A stretch of DNA of 64,000 nt from contig NZ_NFGZ01000002.1 in the NCBI RefSeq assembly GCF_002159175.1, positions 230,429-294,428 of the forward strand, read 5' to 3'. The number at the start of each line of letters is the position of its first letter. Position 1 is the first letter of the stretch. A model generated the notes under the pieces. It was not told the origin of the DNA. It was given only the letters and a program-made list of their open reading frames with translations, and did no database searches. The stretch is from Flavonifractor sp. An92. GTDB lineage: Bacteria > Bacillota > Clostridia > Oscillospirales > Oscillospiraceae. The position numbers were made by a program, and so were the translations under genes. Positions 1 to 8,500 of this stretch are shown piece by piece.

Positions 1-46
1 GGAGACCGCCCAGGCCATCGCCGGGGAGCTGCTGGAGGCCCTTTAG
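1..46 (+). CDS. C-terminal end of an upstream gene (partial)
   Basis: An open frame runs in from the left edge and ends at the TAG at 44-46, with C-terminal residues ETAQAIAGELLEAL. It is too short to identify. A terminator follows directly, so this gene is not in the same transcription unit as the phage cassette. Confidence 0.5.
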   Translation, partial: ETAQAIAGELLEAL

Positions 47-54
47 AATGGAAG

Positions 55-100
55 AAACCGGAAGAGCTGCGGGGGCGGCCCTTCCGGTTTTTCTTTTTTT
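55..100 (+). terminator. Intrinsic terminator before the phage-like cassette
   Basis: AAACCGGAAG at 55-64 pairs perfectly with CTTCCGGTTT at 81-90 and a T-rich run follows to 100. It separates the upstream gene from the small terminase gene. Confidence 0.85.
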
Positions 101-180
101 TAAAAAGTTTTACCCAAAGTTGCACGGAAATGTGCAACTTTTCCCCGTTGGGGCCCAGGGGTGAAACGAGGTGGTGCGAG

Positions 181-501
181 ATGGAACAAGCGCGGCGGGA
201 CCGGAGGGCGGTCCTGCGGCAGCTGCGGCGGATGCTGCGCAGCAAGCCCAACGACGCGGTGAAGCTGGCCTTTCTGGACAAGAACGAGACCGACGCTGTG
301 GACGGGCTGGACCTGACGCTGCTCTCCGAATTCAAGCGCAGCTCCTCCGGCGTGGCGGAGGTGAAGCTCTGGGACCGACTGAAGATCCTGGAGCTGCTGG
401 ACCGGCTCTCCGCGCCGGAGGGCGGGGAACACGCCGGGGCGGAGCTCCTCTATCAGGCGCTGGAGCAGCGGGCGGAACGGGAGGAGGTCCATGATCCCTA
501 A
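181..501 (+). CDS. Phage terminase small subunit-like protein
   Basis: 106 residues. The ATG at 181 is chosen because GAGGTGG at 168-174 lies at proper distance; an upstream ATG in frame at 130 lacks a Shine-Dalgarno site. The protein is charged and helical, with a central AVKLAFLDKN segment and a conserved-looking KLWDRLKILELLDRL helix typical of the C-terminal part of small terminase-like proteins beside PBSX-type large terminases. It overlaps the large terminase gene by 11 bases. No clear helix-turn-helix is visible, so the call leans on position. Its likely role is DNA recognition for packaging. Confidence 0.6.
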   Translation: MEQARRDRRAVLRQLRRMLRSKPNDAVKLAFLDKNETDAVDGLDLTLLSEFKRSSSGVAEVKLWDRLKILELLDRLSAPEGGEHAGAELLYQALEQRAEREEVHDP

Positions 502-1744
502 AGTCTTTTCGGACAAGCAGGGGACCGTGCTTACCTGGTGGTGCCGCGGTTCGCCCTGGCACGACCGGGAGGCCATCATCTGCGACGGCGCGGTGCGCAG
601 CGGAAAGACCTTGTGCTGCGGGCTCTCCTTCTTCTGCTGGGCCATGGGGAATTTTACGGGGCGAAACTTCGGCCTGTGCGGCAAGACCGCCGGGGCCCTG
701 CGGCGCAACCTCCTGGGGGAGCTGCTGCCCCTCCTGAAAGAGCTGGGGTTCCACTGCACCGAGCGGGTGAGCAAGGGGCAGTTGATTGTCTCCTTCGGGG
801 AACGGCGGAACACCTTCTACCTCTTCGGCGGACGGGACGAGGGGAGCGCCGCCCTCATCCAGGGTATCACCCTGGCGGGGGTGCTGCTGGACGAGGTGGC
901 GCTGATGCCACGTTCTTTCGTGGAGCAGGCCTGCGCCCGGTGCAGCGTGGAGGGGAGCCGCCTATGGTTCAACTGTAACCCCGAGGGGCCGGAGCACTGG
1001 TTCTACAAGGAGTGGGTCCAGAAGCGGGAGGAGCGGAACGTTTTATACCTCCACTTCACCATGGAGGACAACCCCGCCCTGTCCCCCGCCGTCATCGCCC
1101 GCTACGCCCGGTATTACAGCGGCACCTTTTACCGCCGCTTTGTGCTGGGGGAGTGGGTGGCCGCCGAGGGAGTCATCTACGACTTCTTCGACGAGAGCTA
1201 TGTGCGCCAGGCGCCGGATGGACTGGAGGAGTGGGTCATCTCCTGCGACTACGGTACCGTTAACCCCGCGTCCTTCGGGCTGTGGGGGCGGAAGGGGGAC
1301 ATCTGGTACCGGGTGAACGAATTTTACTACGATTCCCGCCGGGAGGGGCGGCAAAAGACCGACCGGGAGTACGCCGACGACCTGGCCAAACTGGCCGGCG
1401 GGCGGAAGATCCAAAAGGTGGTAGTGGACCCCTCTGCTGCCAGCTTCATTGAGGTGCTGCGCCGCAGCGGCTGGCGGGTGGTGCGGGCCGACAACCAGGT
1501 GCTGGAGGGCATCCGCATCACTGCCCGGCTGCTGAAAGAGGGGAAAATCGTCATCTGCCCGCCCTGCCGGGACGCCATCCGGGAGTTCTCCCTCTACTGC
1601 TGGGACACCCGGGCCCCCGGCGACAAGGTGCGCAAGGAGCACGACCACGCCATGGACGACATCCGCTACTTCGCCGTCAACGTGGCCGCGGGGAAGCGGG
1701 AGAGCCCTCTGGCCGCCGCGACAGTGGCCCGGCGGGCCTTTTGA
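491..1744 (+). CDS. Phage terminase large subunit (PBSX/XtmB type)
   Basis: 417 residues, the usual size for this family. The N-terminal ATPase shows the Walker A motif GAVRSGKT (about 33-40) and a hydrophobic Walker B ending in LLDEV (about 132-136). The C-terminal RNase H-like nuclease begins near WVISCDYG, whose aspartate is a likely metal ligand, and a second acidic site is seen at KVVVDPS. It would pump DNA through the portal and cut it. The start overlaps the end of the small subunit and the stop lies beside the TTG-started portal gene. Confidence 0.93.
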   Translation: MIPKVFSDKQGTVLTWWCRGSPWHDREAIICDGAVRSGKTLCCGLSFFCWAMGNFTGRNFGLCGKTAGALRRNLLGELLPLLKELGFHCTERVSKGQLIVSFGERRNTFYLFGGRDEGSAALIQGITLAGVLLDEVALMPRSFVEQACARCSVEGSRLWFNCNPEGPEHWFYKEWVQKREERNVLYLHFTMEDNPALSPAVIARYARYYSGTFYRRFVLGEWVAAEGVIYDFFDESYVRQAPDGLEEWVISCDYGTVNPASFGLWGRKGDIWYRVNEFYYDSRREGRQKTDREYADDLAKLAGGRKIQKVVVDPSAASFIEVLRRSGWRVVRADNQVLEGIRITARLLKEGKIVICPPCRDAIREFSLYCWDTRAPGDKVRKEHDHAMDDIRYFAVNVAAGKRESPLAAATVARRAF

Positions 1745-1761
1745 GAGAGGAGGAAGATCAT

Positions 1762-2919
1762 TTGGGCTGGTTACGCAAAAGACCGGCAAAAACCGGGGCG
1801 GCGGTCCAGCTCCGGGACGGGGGTCGGCACCCCTTCGGGCTGCTGGAGCGCTACACGCCCCTCCACGGCGGAGAGATCCGCCTGTATCGGACCATCCGGG
1901 AGGCCGTCCCCATCGTGGATGCCGCCATTCTGAAGCTGGTGCGCCTGACCGGAGGCGTGTCCGCGGTGCCCAGAGACAAGCGGGCCGGGGAAGAACTGGC
2001 TGAGTTCCTGCGCACGGTGGACACGGGACGGGGCCAGCGGGGCATCCAGTCCTTCCTGGACAGCTATGTGGACTCCCTGCTCACCTGCGGGCAGGCGGTG
2101 GGGGAGATGGTGCTGGACCGGAAGAGGCAGGAGTTTACCGCCCTGCTGTGCGGCAATGTGGAGCACATCGAGGTACAGGAGGGGGATTCCCCCATGGACT
2201 TTGCCCTGTGCCGGAGAGAGGCGGGGGGACAGGCGACCCGCCTTCCCAGGCAGGACCTGTTGCTCTTCACTCCCTTCCAGCCGGAGGCGGAGCACCCCTA
2301 CGGCGTGTCCCTGCTGCGGTCCATGCCCTTCCTCACCGGGATTTTGCTCAACATCTATCAGGCGGTGGGGATGAACTGGGAGCGGATGGGCAACGTTCGC
2401 TTCGCCGTGGTGTGCAAGCCCGACAGCGACGGGCTCTATGCTCAGGAGCGCAGCGAGCAGCTGGCCCGGGAGTGGGCCTCCGCCATGGAAGCCACCAAGG
2501 ACGGCTCGGTGCGGGACTTTGTAGCAGTAGGCGACGTGGAGATCAAGGTCATCGGCGCGGACAACCAGATCTTGGACAGCGAGGTGCCGGTGCGGCAGAT
2601 CCTGGAGCAGCTGGTGGCCCGCACCGGTATCCCGCCCTTTTTGCTGGGCCTATCCTGGTCCTCCACCGAGCGGATGAGCACCCAGCAGGCCGACCTCCTC
2701 ACCACCGAGATCACCGCCATCCGGCGCTCCCTGGAGCCAGTGGTGGAGCGGGTGTGTGAGATGTGGCTGCGGCTCCACGGCTACGACCACCACGTCACGG
2801 TGGAGTGGGCCGATATCAATTTGCAGGACCTGGTGGAAGAGGCCAAGGCCGAGCTCTACCACGAGCAGGCTGAGGCTCTGCGCCGGGAAGGTGAAGCGGA
2901 ACAGGAGGATGCGAGTTGA
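1762..2919 (+). CDS. Phage portal protein
   Basis: About 385 residues starting at TTG 1762. GAGAGGAGG at 1744-1752 fits this start, while the TTG at 1741 would sit on its own ribosome site. It would form the dodecameric ring at the capsid vertex through which DNA enters. Supporting features are the position between large terminase and capsid protease, the long helical stem/clip-like region ending in SSTERMSTQQADLL, and the acidic C-terminal tail. The sequence is closer to Mu gp29-like portals (DUF935) than to HK97 portals, but the family is inferred. Confidence 0.8.
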   Translation: MGWLRKRPAKTGAAVQLRDGGRHPFGLLERYTPLHGGEIRLYRTIREAVPIVDAAILKLVRLTGGVSAVPRDKRAGEELAEFLRTVDTGRGQRGIQSFLDSYVDSLLTCGQAVGEMVLDRKRQEFTALLCGNVEHIEVQEGDSPMDFALCRREAGGQATRLPRQDLLLFTPFQPEAEHPYGVSLLRSMPFLTGILLNIYQAVGMNWERMGNVRFAVVCKPDSDGLYAQERSEQLAREWASAMEATKDGSVRDFVAVGDVEIKVIGADNQILDSEVPVRQILEQLVARTGIPPFLLGLSWSSTERMSTQQADLLTTEITAIRRSLEPVVERVCEMWLRLHGYDHHVTVEWADINLQDLVEEAKAELYHEQAEALRREGEAEQEDAS

Positions 2920-3839
2920 ACATCATCAAAGAAGCCGGCGTGGGCGCTGCAGGGACCGTCAACGCGGAGGATCTGGCCCTCATTCACGCCCAGAGCCGGA
3001 AGGAGCTGACCGCCGAGGAGGTCTTTACCTTCTGCGTCAAGCTCTGCGACAACGAGGTGGACCGGGACTGCGAGCGCTTCCCCGAGGCCACCCTGCGGGA
3101 GCTGGCTCCCCTCTTCGTGGGCAAGAGCGGCGTTTTCGACCACCGCTGGAGCGCCCGGGAGCAGATCGGGCGCATCTACCGCACCGAGCTGGTGCGGGAG
3201 GAGCAGAACACCACCGCCGCAGGAGACCCCTATTGCTACCTCAAGGGCTGGGTATACATGGTGCGTACCGACAGCAACCGGGACCTCATCGCCGAGATCG
3301 AGGGCGGCATCAAGCGGGAGGTATCGGTGGGGTGCAGCGTGGTGCGCTCCGTTTGCTCCATCTGCGGCGAGGACATCCACGACCGCAGCCGCTGCGCCCA
3401 TGAGAAGGGCCGGACCTACAACGGCAAGCTCTGCTGGGCGGAGCTCCTGGACGCCACCGACGCCTATGAGTGGTCCTTCGTGGCGGTCCCCGCCCAGAAG
3501 GAGGCGGGGGTCATCAAGGGCTATCGCAGCCTCCACGCCCTGGCCCGGCAGGAGCCCGGGTGCCGGGCAGAGCTGGAGGAGCTGGAGCGGGAGGCCCGGG
3601 TGGGCCGCCGCTACCTGGAGGGCCTGCGGAAAACGGTGGTGCGGCTGGGCGGACTGGCCGAGCCCGCTCTGGACGCCCCCACCCTGGAGCGCATCACGGA
3701 GCGCCTGGAGGAGCGGGAGCTGGAGGCCCTCAAGAGCGCCTATGAGGAGCGCCTGGAGGGGCTCTATCCCCCTGGCACCCAGCTGCGCTACGGCGGCGCG
3801 GAAGCGCCGGAGCACGGCGACGATATGTTCCGCATTTAA
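2916..3839 (+). CDS. Prohead protease with C-terminal scaffold-like helix
   Basis: 307 residues from TTG 2916, overlapping the portal stop by four bases. The first 200 residues resemble a capsid maturation protease: a candidate catalytic His76 in FDHRW, a candidate Ser137 in REVSVGC, and the typical YEWSFVAVPAQKEAG end. A small cysteine cluster (C147, C150, C160, H162) inside the domain looks like a zinc knuckle. Residues 205-300 are highly charged and helical and probably act as the scaffold that is cleaved during capsid assembly. Family assignment is by motif and position. Confidence 0.7.
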   Translation: MNIIKEAGVGAAGTVNAEDLALIHAQSRKELTAEEVFTFCVKLCDNEVDRDCERFPEATLRELAPLFVGKSGVFDHRWSAREQIGRIYRTELVREEQNTTAAGDPYCYLKGWVYMVRTDSNRDLIAEIEGGIKREVSVGCSVVRSVCSICGEDIHDRSRCAHEKGRTYNGKLCWAELLDATDAYEWSFVAVPAQKEAGVIKGYRSLHALARQEPGCRAELEELEREARVGRRYLEGLRKTVVRLGGLAEPALDAPTLERITERLEERELEALKSAYEERLEGLYPPGTQLRYGGAEAPEHGDDMFRI

Positions 3840-3857
3840 CAAGACGGGAGGATGGAC

Positions 3858-4193
3858 ATGAAAAAAGAAGTTTCCTTTGACGGCATCGGTCAGGTGACCG
3901 CCACCTTTACCGCCCAGGACGGCGTGGAGGTGGGTATGCCCGTGAAGATCGCCGCCAATGGCGAGGTGGCCCCCTGCGCCGCCAGTGACCCCCTGAACGC
4001 CGTGGCGGTGGCGGTGAAGAACGGCTGCGCCGCTGTGCAGGTGGCGGGCTTTGTCCGCTGCAAGGCTACCGGCCTCAGCGTGGGCACCGTGAAGCTCTCC
4101 GCCGACGGCAGCGGCGGCGTGAAGCAGGACGAGGGCGGCAGCCCCTTCCTGGTGGTCGAGACTGACAGTGAGAGCGCCACCGTGCTGCTCTAA
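3858..4193 (+). CDS. Capsid decoration protein
   Basis: 111 residues. The ATG at 3858 is preferred because GGGAGG at 3846-3851 is six bases away, whereas ATG 3852 directly abuts it. The sequence is beta-rich and glycine-rich with a GMPVKIAANGEVAPC core and a repeated hydrophobic pattern, as in DUF2190-like or lambda gpD-like head stabilisers. Its place between protease and major capsid genes supports binding to the outer capsid surface. Confidence 0.65.
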   Translation: MKKEVSFDGIGQVTATFTAQDGVEVGMPVKIAANGEVAPCAASDPLNAVAVAVKNGCAAVQVAGFVRCKATGLSVGTVKLSADGSGGVKQDEGGSPFLVVETDSESATVLL

Positions 4194-4211
4194 ACGAGAG
4201 GAGAGGATCAG

Positions 4212-5249
4212 ATGAGCTATTCCTTTGACAATCTGCGCCTGGAAAAGGGCATGTACCACGAGACCGGCCGCTCCTTCACCCAGGTGCTGGAGCGGGAGGA
4301 CCCCTCCGAGTGCTACAAGGGCACCAGCCTGGAGGGCCTGGACGCCTTCCAGCGGCAGCTCAAGCGCTTCGACATCAAGGTGAAGGGCGCGGGCAGCGAC
4401 GTGGTGGAGAAGTTCTTCGCCACCGCCCAGTCCGCCGTCCTCTTCCCCGAGTACGTCTCCCGGTCGGTGCGCCAGGGCATGGATGAGGCCAACCTCCTGC
4501 CCTACATCACCGCCGCCACCACCCGCTTCGACGGCATGGACTACCGCTCCATCGCCTCGGTCCCCGAGGAGGAGCAGAAGGAGCTGCGCCATGTGGCCGA
4601 GGGCGCGGCCATCCCTGAGACCCAGGTGCGCAGCCAGAACAACCTGGTGCGCCTGCACAAGCGGGGCCGTCTGCTGGTGGCCCCCTATGAGGCCATCCGC
4701 TATCAGAAGCTGGACCTCTTCTCGGTGACCCTGCGGCAGATCGGCGCCCACATCAACCGGATGCACCTGGAGGACGCCATCGACGTGCTCATCCACGGCG
4801 ACGGCAACGAGAATCCCGCCGAGGAGTTCACCGTGGGCAGCGAGCCCATCGGCGGCAGCGCCGGTACCCTTACCTACGACGACCTGGTGGACTTCTGGGC
4901 CCAGTTCGACCCCTATGAGATGAACACCCTCCTGGTGTCCGGCGACGTGATGCGCCAGATGCTCAAGATGACCGAGCTGCAGAATCCCCTGACCGGCCTC
5001 AACTTCCAGGGTACCGGCACCCTGGACACCCCCCTGGGCGCCAAGCTGCTGCGGACCTCCGCCCTGGAGGCGGGCACCCTCATCGGCCTGGACCGCCGGT
5101 ATGCCCTGGAGATGGTGCAGGGCTCCGACGTGCTGGTGGAGTACGACAAGCTCATCGACCGCCAGCTGGAGCGGGCCGCCATCACCTCCATCTCCGGCTT
5201 TGCCAAGCTCTTTGTCCCCGCGGGCAAGGTGCTGCGCCTGGGGGAATGA
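4212..5249 (+). CDS. Major capsid protein (HK97-like fold)
   Basis: 345 residues starting at ATG 4212 behind GAGAGGAGAGGA. It lies right after the decoration protein and before the connectors, the usual place of the coat protein. The acidic helical N-terminus is followed by segments typical of HK97-fold coats: an E-loop-like PEYVSRSVRQGM region, a long spine helix near DLFSVTLRQIGAHINRMHLE, and a C-terminal domain ending SGFAKLFVPAGKVLRLGE. Confidence 0.85.
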   Translation: MSYSFDNLRLEKGMYHETGRSFTQVLEREDPSECYKGTSLEGLDAFQRQLKRFDIKVKGAGSDVVEKFFATAQSAVLFPEYVSRSVRQGMDEANLLPYITAATTRFDGMDYRSIASVPEEEQKELRHVAEGAAIPETQVRSQNNLVRLHKRGRLLVAPYEAIRYQKLDLFSVTLRQIGAHINRMHLEDAIDVLIHGDGNENPAEEFTVGSEPIGGSAGTLTYDDLVDFWAQFDPYEMNTLLVSGDVMRQMLKMTELQNPLTGLNFQGTGTLDTPLGAKLLRTSALEAGTLIGLDRRYALEMVQGSDVLVEYDKLIDRQLERAAITSISGFAKLFVPAGKVLRLGE

Positions 5250-5252
5250 GCC

Positions 5253-5594
5253 GTGGAGGACTGCCTGAGCCTGGCCAAGGTGCTGGGGGATGTGCCGGAG
5301 AGCGACTGGCCCAAGCTGGAGATCCTCTGTGAGGCTGCTCTTACCGAACTGCGCCGCCGCCTCCGCCCCGGCGTCACCGAGGCTGATTGCGGCGAGGCCC
5401 TGCCGCTGGCCGGGGCCTTTCTGGCCCTGGCCGGGCTGGAGGAGGGGGGCGAGGTGGAACGATTCTCCGCCGGAGACCTCACGATCCAGAGCAGCAGCAG
5501 CGGTAAGAGCGCTGACTTCCGCCGGCAGGCCGAGCGGGTGATGGCCCCCTGGCTCAACGACGGCGGGTTCGTATTCCGGGGGGTGAGGGGATGA
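5253..5594 (+). CDS. Head-tail connector protein (gp6-like)
   Basis: 113 residues from GTG 5253, three bases after the capsid stop. The helical N-terminal half and short beta C-terminal half fit small adaptor proteins that bind beneath the portal. It overlaps the next gene by four bases (ATGA). Assigned by size, order and fold pattern. Confidence 0.6.
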   Translation: MEDCLSLAKVLGDVPESDWPKLEILCEAALTELRRRLRPGVTEADCGEALPLAGAFLALAGLEEGGEVERFSAGDLTIQSSSSGKSADFRRQAERVMAPWLNDGGFVFRGVRG

Positions 5595-5926
5595 GCCGGG
5601 CCCTTCTGGGTACCATGCTGCGCCGCTACGGCCAGAGCGTGACGGTCACAGACCGCGACGGCGGGCAGACGGACACCCGGGCCTTTGTACAGCCCATTCT
5701 GGAGCGGGGTGAGACGGATCTCCAGATCCATCCCACCCCGCTGGGCACCCGGCGGGGGGACCGCTACCTCTATCTGGGGGCGGCGGAGGTCCCCCTCCGG
5801 GCGGGTGACCGGGTAGAGGGCCTGGGGCTCACCTTCCGGGTCCAGACCGCCCAGGCGATCCCGGTGGGGGACGAACTCTCCCACTGGTGGGCCATTCTGC
5901 GGGTGAAGGGGGAGAAGGAGCCGTGA
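5591..5926 (+). CDS. Head closure / stopper-like protein
   Basis: 111 residues, beta-rich (VTVTDRDGGQTDTRAFVQPI, then GDRYLYLGAAEVPLRAGDRV), similar in pattern to SPP1 gp16- or XkdH-type head closure proteins that plug the connector after packaging. ATG 5591 overlaps the stop of the preceding gene and the stop overlaps GTG 5923 of the next gene, so translation is probably coupled. Confidence 0.6.
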   Translation: MSRALLGTMLRRYGQSVTVTDRDGGQTDTRAFVQPILERGETDLQIHPTPLGTRRGDRYLYLGAAEVPLRAGDRVEGLGLTFRVQTAQAIPVGDELSHWWAILRVKGEKEP

Positions 5927-6429
5927 GCGGACTGGAGCATGTGCGGGACTATCTGGCCGAGTATCTCAGCGGTCAGGGCGTGAACGCCGTTACTGCCTGG
6001 TCGGACCGGCCCAGGAGCGAGACGGACGGCGCGGTGTGCGCGGTGTCCCTGCGCAAGGGGCAGGCCGTTGGGGTGGGCTTCTGCGACTACCTGGGGGAGC
6101 GGTACGACACCAAGCGGGGGCGCTGGGTGGAGTTCTACGGCAAGCGGGTGCGGCTCACCTTTGGGCTGGATTTGTACGCCCCGGCGGGTGCGGAGGTGGG
6201 AGAGCGCGCCATCCGCGCCGCCTTCGACACCCTGGCCGGAGCCCTTCAGGGCGGCGGACCGTCCGGGCTGAAGCTGGAGGAGTTTTCCTGCGGCGAGACG
6301 GAATTTCTGGAGACGGAGGGGCGCTACCGCTGCCCCGTGGAGGCGGTCTATCAGGCCTTCCTCTATGCGGTGGCCGACGAGGGCGGCTCCTTCTTGGACT
6401 TTGAGGTGAAGGGAGTTATGCAGCTTTGA
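5923..6429 (+). CDS. Tail terminator/completion-like protein
   Basis: 168 residues starting at GTG 5923, which overlaps the upstream TGA. A longer in-frame start at 5887 would bury it in the preceding gene. It has an N-terminal helix followed by a beta sheet typical of proteins that cap the tail tube before head joining (XkdJ/gpU position). It ends with a TTGA overlap into the sheath gene. Confidence 0.55.
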   Translation: MSGLEHVRDYLAEYLSGQGVNAVTAWSDRPRSETDGAVCAVSLRKGQAVGVGFCDYLGERYDTKRGRWVEFYGKRVRLTFGLDLYAPAGAEVGERAIRAAFDTLAGALQGGGPSGLKLEEFSCGETEFLETEGRYRCPVEAVYQAFLYAVADEGGSFLDFEVKGVMQL

Positions 6430-7466
6430 GTGAAATGACAGTCCATGAGCGTCCGGGGGTTTACTCCTCCTACGACGCGTCGGCGGTGGTCAGCGGCAGC
6501 GGCGGCAGCGCCACCGTGGGCCTGGCGGCAATTTCCACCGGGGGCGAGGAAAACACCCTCTACAAGTGGAGCCGCTATGAGGAGGCCGCCCAGGTCTTTG
6601 GGGAGAGCGATCCCCTCACCGCGCTGGTCCGCCTCCTGTTCCGCAACGGCGCCGGGGCGGTGTACGCCGTACCGGTGCGGAATCAGGAGGGCTACGAGGC
6701 GGCCTTCGCCCTGCTGGCGGCGGAGGAGGGCATCTCCATCGTCACCTGCGACAGCACTGAGGCCAGCGTCCACCAGGCCCTGCGGGAGAGCGTCAACGAG
6801 GCCTCCCAGGCCCGGCGGGAGCGAATCGCCGTGGTGGAGGGGGCCTCCGGCGAGAATGCCCAGGCGCTGGCCGAGCGGGCCCAGGCCCTCAACGCCGAGC
6901 GCATGGTGCTGGTGGGCCCCACCGCGGTGGGCGAGCAGAGCGGCCTGCTGGCCGCCGCGGTGGCCGGAGCCATCGCGAAGGAGAGCGACCCCGCCGTACC
7001 TCTGGGGGGCGCTACCCTCAGCGGCCTGAGCGGTTTGAGCCAGAAGTACGGCGACAGCGAGATCGATGTGCTGGTGAAGGGCGGCGTCACCCCCGTGGAA
7101 GAGGTGGGTGGCGTGGTTTCTGTCGTACGGGGCATCACCACACGCACCAAGACCGGCGAGGCCGGGGATACCACCTGGCGGGAGCTGACCACCATCCGCA
7201 TCGTGGATGACGTGATTCCCACGGTGCGCAATGCCCTGCGCAGCCGCTTCCGCCGCGCCAAGAACACCGAGCAGAGCCGGGGGGCCATCCGCTCCCAGGT
7301 GGTGCTGGAGCTGGAGAACAAGCTCAGCCGGGAGATCATCACCGGCTACGGCGAGGTCACCGCCCAGGCGGATGCGGAAAATCCCACCGTGTGCGTGGTG
7401 GAGTTCTCCTTCACCGTGGCCCACGGCCTCAACCAGATCTGGCTCAGCGCCCACATCACCGTATAA
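6426..7466 (+). CDS. Contractile tail sheath protein (XkdK-like)
   Basis: 346 residues from TTG 6426 (ATG 6435 is the alternative). Sheath hallmarks are the N-terminal HERPGVYSSYDAS motif, the middle domain with GAGAVYAVPV and the C-terminal domain containing DDVIPTVRNALRSRFRR and TVCVVEFSFTVAHGLNQIW. It is shorter than PBSX XkdK, so the optional outer domain is small or absent. Six-fold sheath rings contract to drive the tube through the envelope. This gene shows that the particle is contractile. Confidence 0.9.
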   Translation: MSEMTVHERPGVYSSYDASAVVSGSGGSATVGLAAISTGGEENTLYKWSRYEEAAQVFGESDPLTALVRLLFRNGAGAVYAVPVRNQEGYEAAFALLAAEEGISIVTCDSTEASVHQALRESVNEASQARRERIAVVEGASGENAQALAERAQALNAERMVLVGPTAVGEQSGLLAAAVAGAIAKESDPAVPLGGATLSGLSGLSQKYGDSEIDVLVKGGVTPVEEVGGVVSVVRGITTRTKTGEAGDTTWRELTTIRIVDDVIPTVRNALRSRFRRAKNTEQSRGAIRSQVVLELENKLSREIITGYGEVTAQADAENPTVCVVEFSFTVAHGLNQIWLSAHITV

Positions 7467-7478
7467 GGAGGAAATGCC

Positions 7479-7868
7479 ATGGAAGTGACGGGTTTTCCCA
7501 CCAGCAGTGACATCTATCTGGAGGTGGACGGCACCAAGGTGGCGGTGGTGCAGAGCTACGCCGCCAAGAGCACCCGTACCAGCCAGACCGTGGAGGCCTT
7601 CGGCGAGGATGAGCCGGTGGCCACCATCCCCGGCCAGCGGACCCACGTCATCGAGCTGACCCGGCTTTACGCCACCGACGAGGCCATCCGGGACGGCATC
7701 GATTTCCACAGCCTGAGTGATTTCAGCCTGGTCATCTGTAAGCCTGACCGGAAGATCATCTACTCCGGCTGCCAGTGGAGTTCCATCAGCGAGACCGGCG
7801 CGCTGGGCGCTATGGTGGTGGAGAAGATCACCATTGTGGCCTCCAAGCGTATCGAGACAGCGGCGTGA
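7479..7868 (+). CDS. Tail tube protein (XkdM-like)
   Basis: 129 residues, ATG 7479 behind AAGGAGG. It is beta-rich with a VDGTKVAVVQSYAAKSTRT start and an IPGQRTHVIELTRLY strand pair, as in the Hcp-like tubes of myoviruses, and it directly follows the sheath gene as in PBSX. It would stack as hexamers inside the sheath. The stop TGA overlaps the GTG start of the next gene. Confidence 0.85.
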   Translation: MEVTGFPTSSDIYLEVDGTKVAVVQSYAAKSTRTSQTVEAFGEDEPVATIPGQRTHVIELTRLYATDEAIRDGIDFHSLSDFSLVICKPDRKIIYSGCQWSSISETGALGAMVVEKITIVASKRIETAA

Positions 7869-8500
7869 GCGGGAAACTGGACGCCCTGAGGGCCGGGGCG
7901 GAGAAGCTGGACCTGGGGGAGGGGAGGTTTTTACGCCTCCTCTCCGCCCGGGAGATTTTAGAGGCCCGAAGAGAGGGGCGGCTCCTGGCCAAGGACGGGG
8001 CGGAACAGGCCCTGTGCGGCAACGCCGCCCTGCTGGCCCGGGCCCTGGTGGATGAAAAGGGGCCGCTTTATGAGAGCGGCGGCGCGGTGCTGAACGCCCT
8101 CACCGCCCGGGAGATCGGGGCCCTGGCCAAGCGCTGGGCCGCCTTCGACCGGGCGGAAAACCCCGTCCCCGCCACCCAAAGCGAGGGCGAGGCGTGGTTG
8201 GAGGAATTCAAACAGGACAGCGACGAGCGGCTGCGGTGGAAGGTGCTGAAGACCTTCAGGGCCCTCCCCACGGAGGAGCGGGCGAGGGAGATGAAGGAGC
8301 GGGATTACCTCTGGTGCGCCCTCCACCTGCTGCTGGACCGGGAAGAGGAGGTCGCCCGCCTGTGTCCCACCTGCCGCGCCCAGGCCCTGGAGGGCCGTTG
8401 CCCCGTGTGCGGAGCCCCCGCCCACAGCGGCGAGGAGGGGCAGAACGCCTCCTTCGACCGGGAGCGCTATGAGGCCCTGTGCCGGGGGGAGCGGGTATGA
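7865..8500 (+). CDS. Tail assembly chaperone-like protein with C-terminal zinc ribbon
   Basis: 211 residues starting at GTG 7865 (GTGA overlap with the tube stop). It holds the XkdN/tail chaperone slot between tube and baseplate genes. Residues 1 to about 155 are helical and charged. The C-terminal part carries CPTC and CPVC pairs separated by ten residues, a probable zinc ribbon that is uncommon in tail chaperones. Its role in tube assembly is inferred from gene order only. Confidence 0.5.
   Translation: MSGKLDALRAGAEKLDLGEGRFLRLLSAREILEARREGRLLAKDGAEQALCGNAALLARALVDEKGPLYESGGAVLNALTAREIGALAKRWAAFDRAENPVPATQSEGEAWLEEFKQDSDERLRWKVLKTFRALPTEERAREMKERDYLWCALHLLLDREEEVARLCPTCRAQALEGRCPVCGAPAHSGEEGQNASFDRERYEALCRGERV

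Noticed and set aside
2856..4796. 646-residue antisense frame across protease, decoration and capsid genes
   Set aside because: Low-complexity translation typical of the complement of GC-rich coding DNA; the plus strand has recognisable head proteins with ribosome sites.
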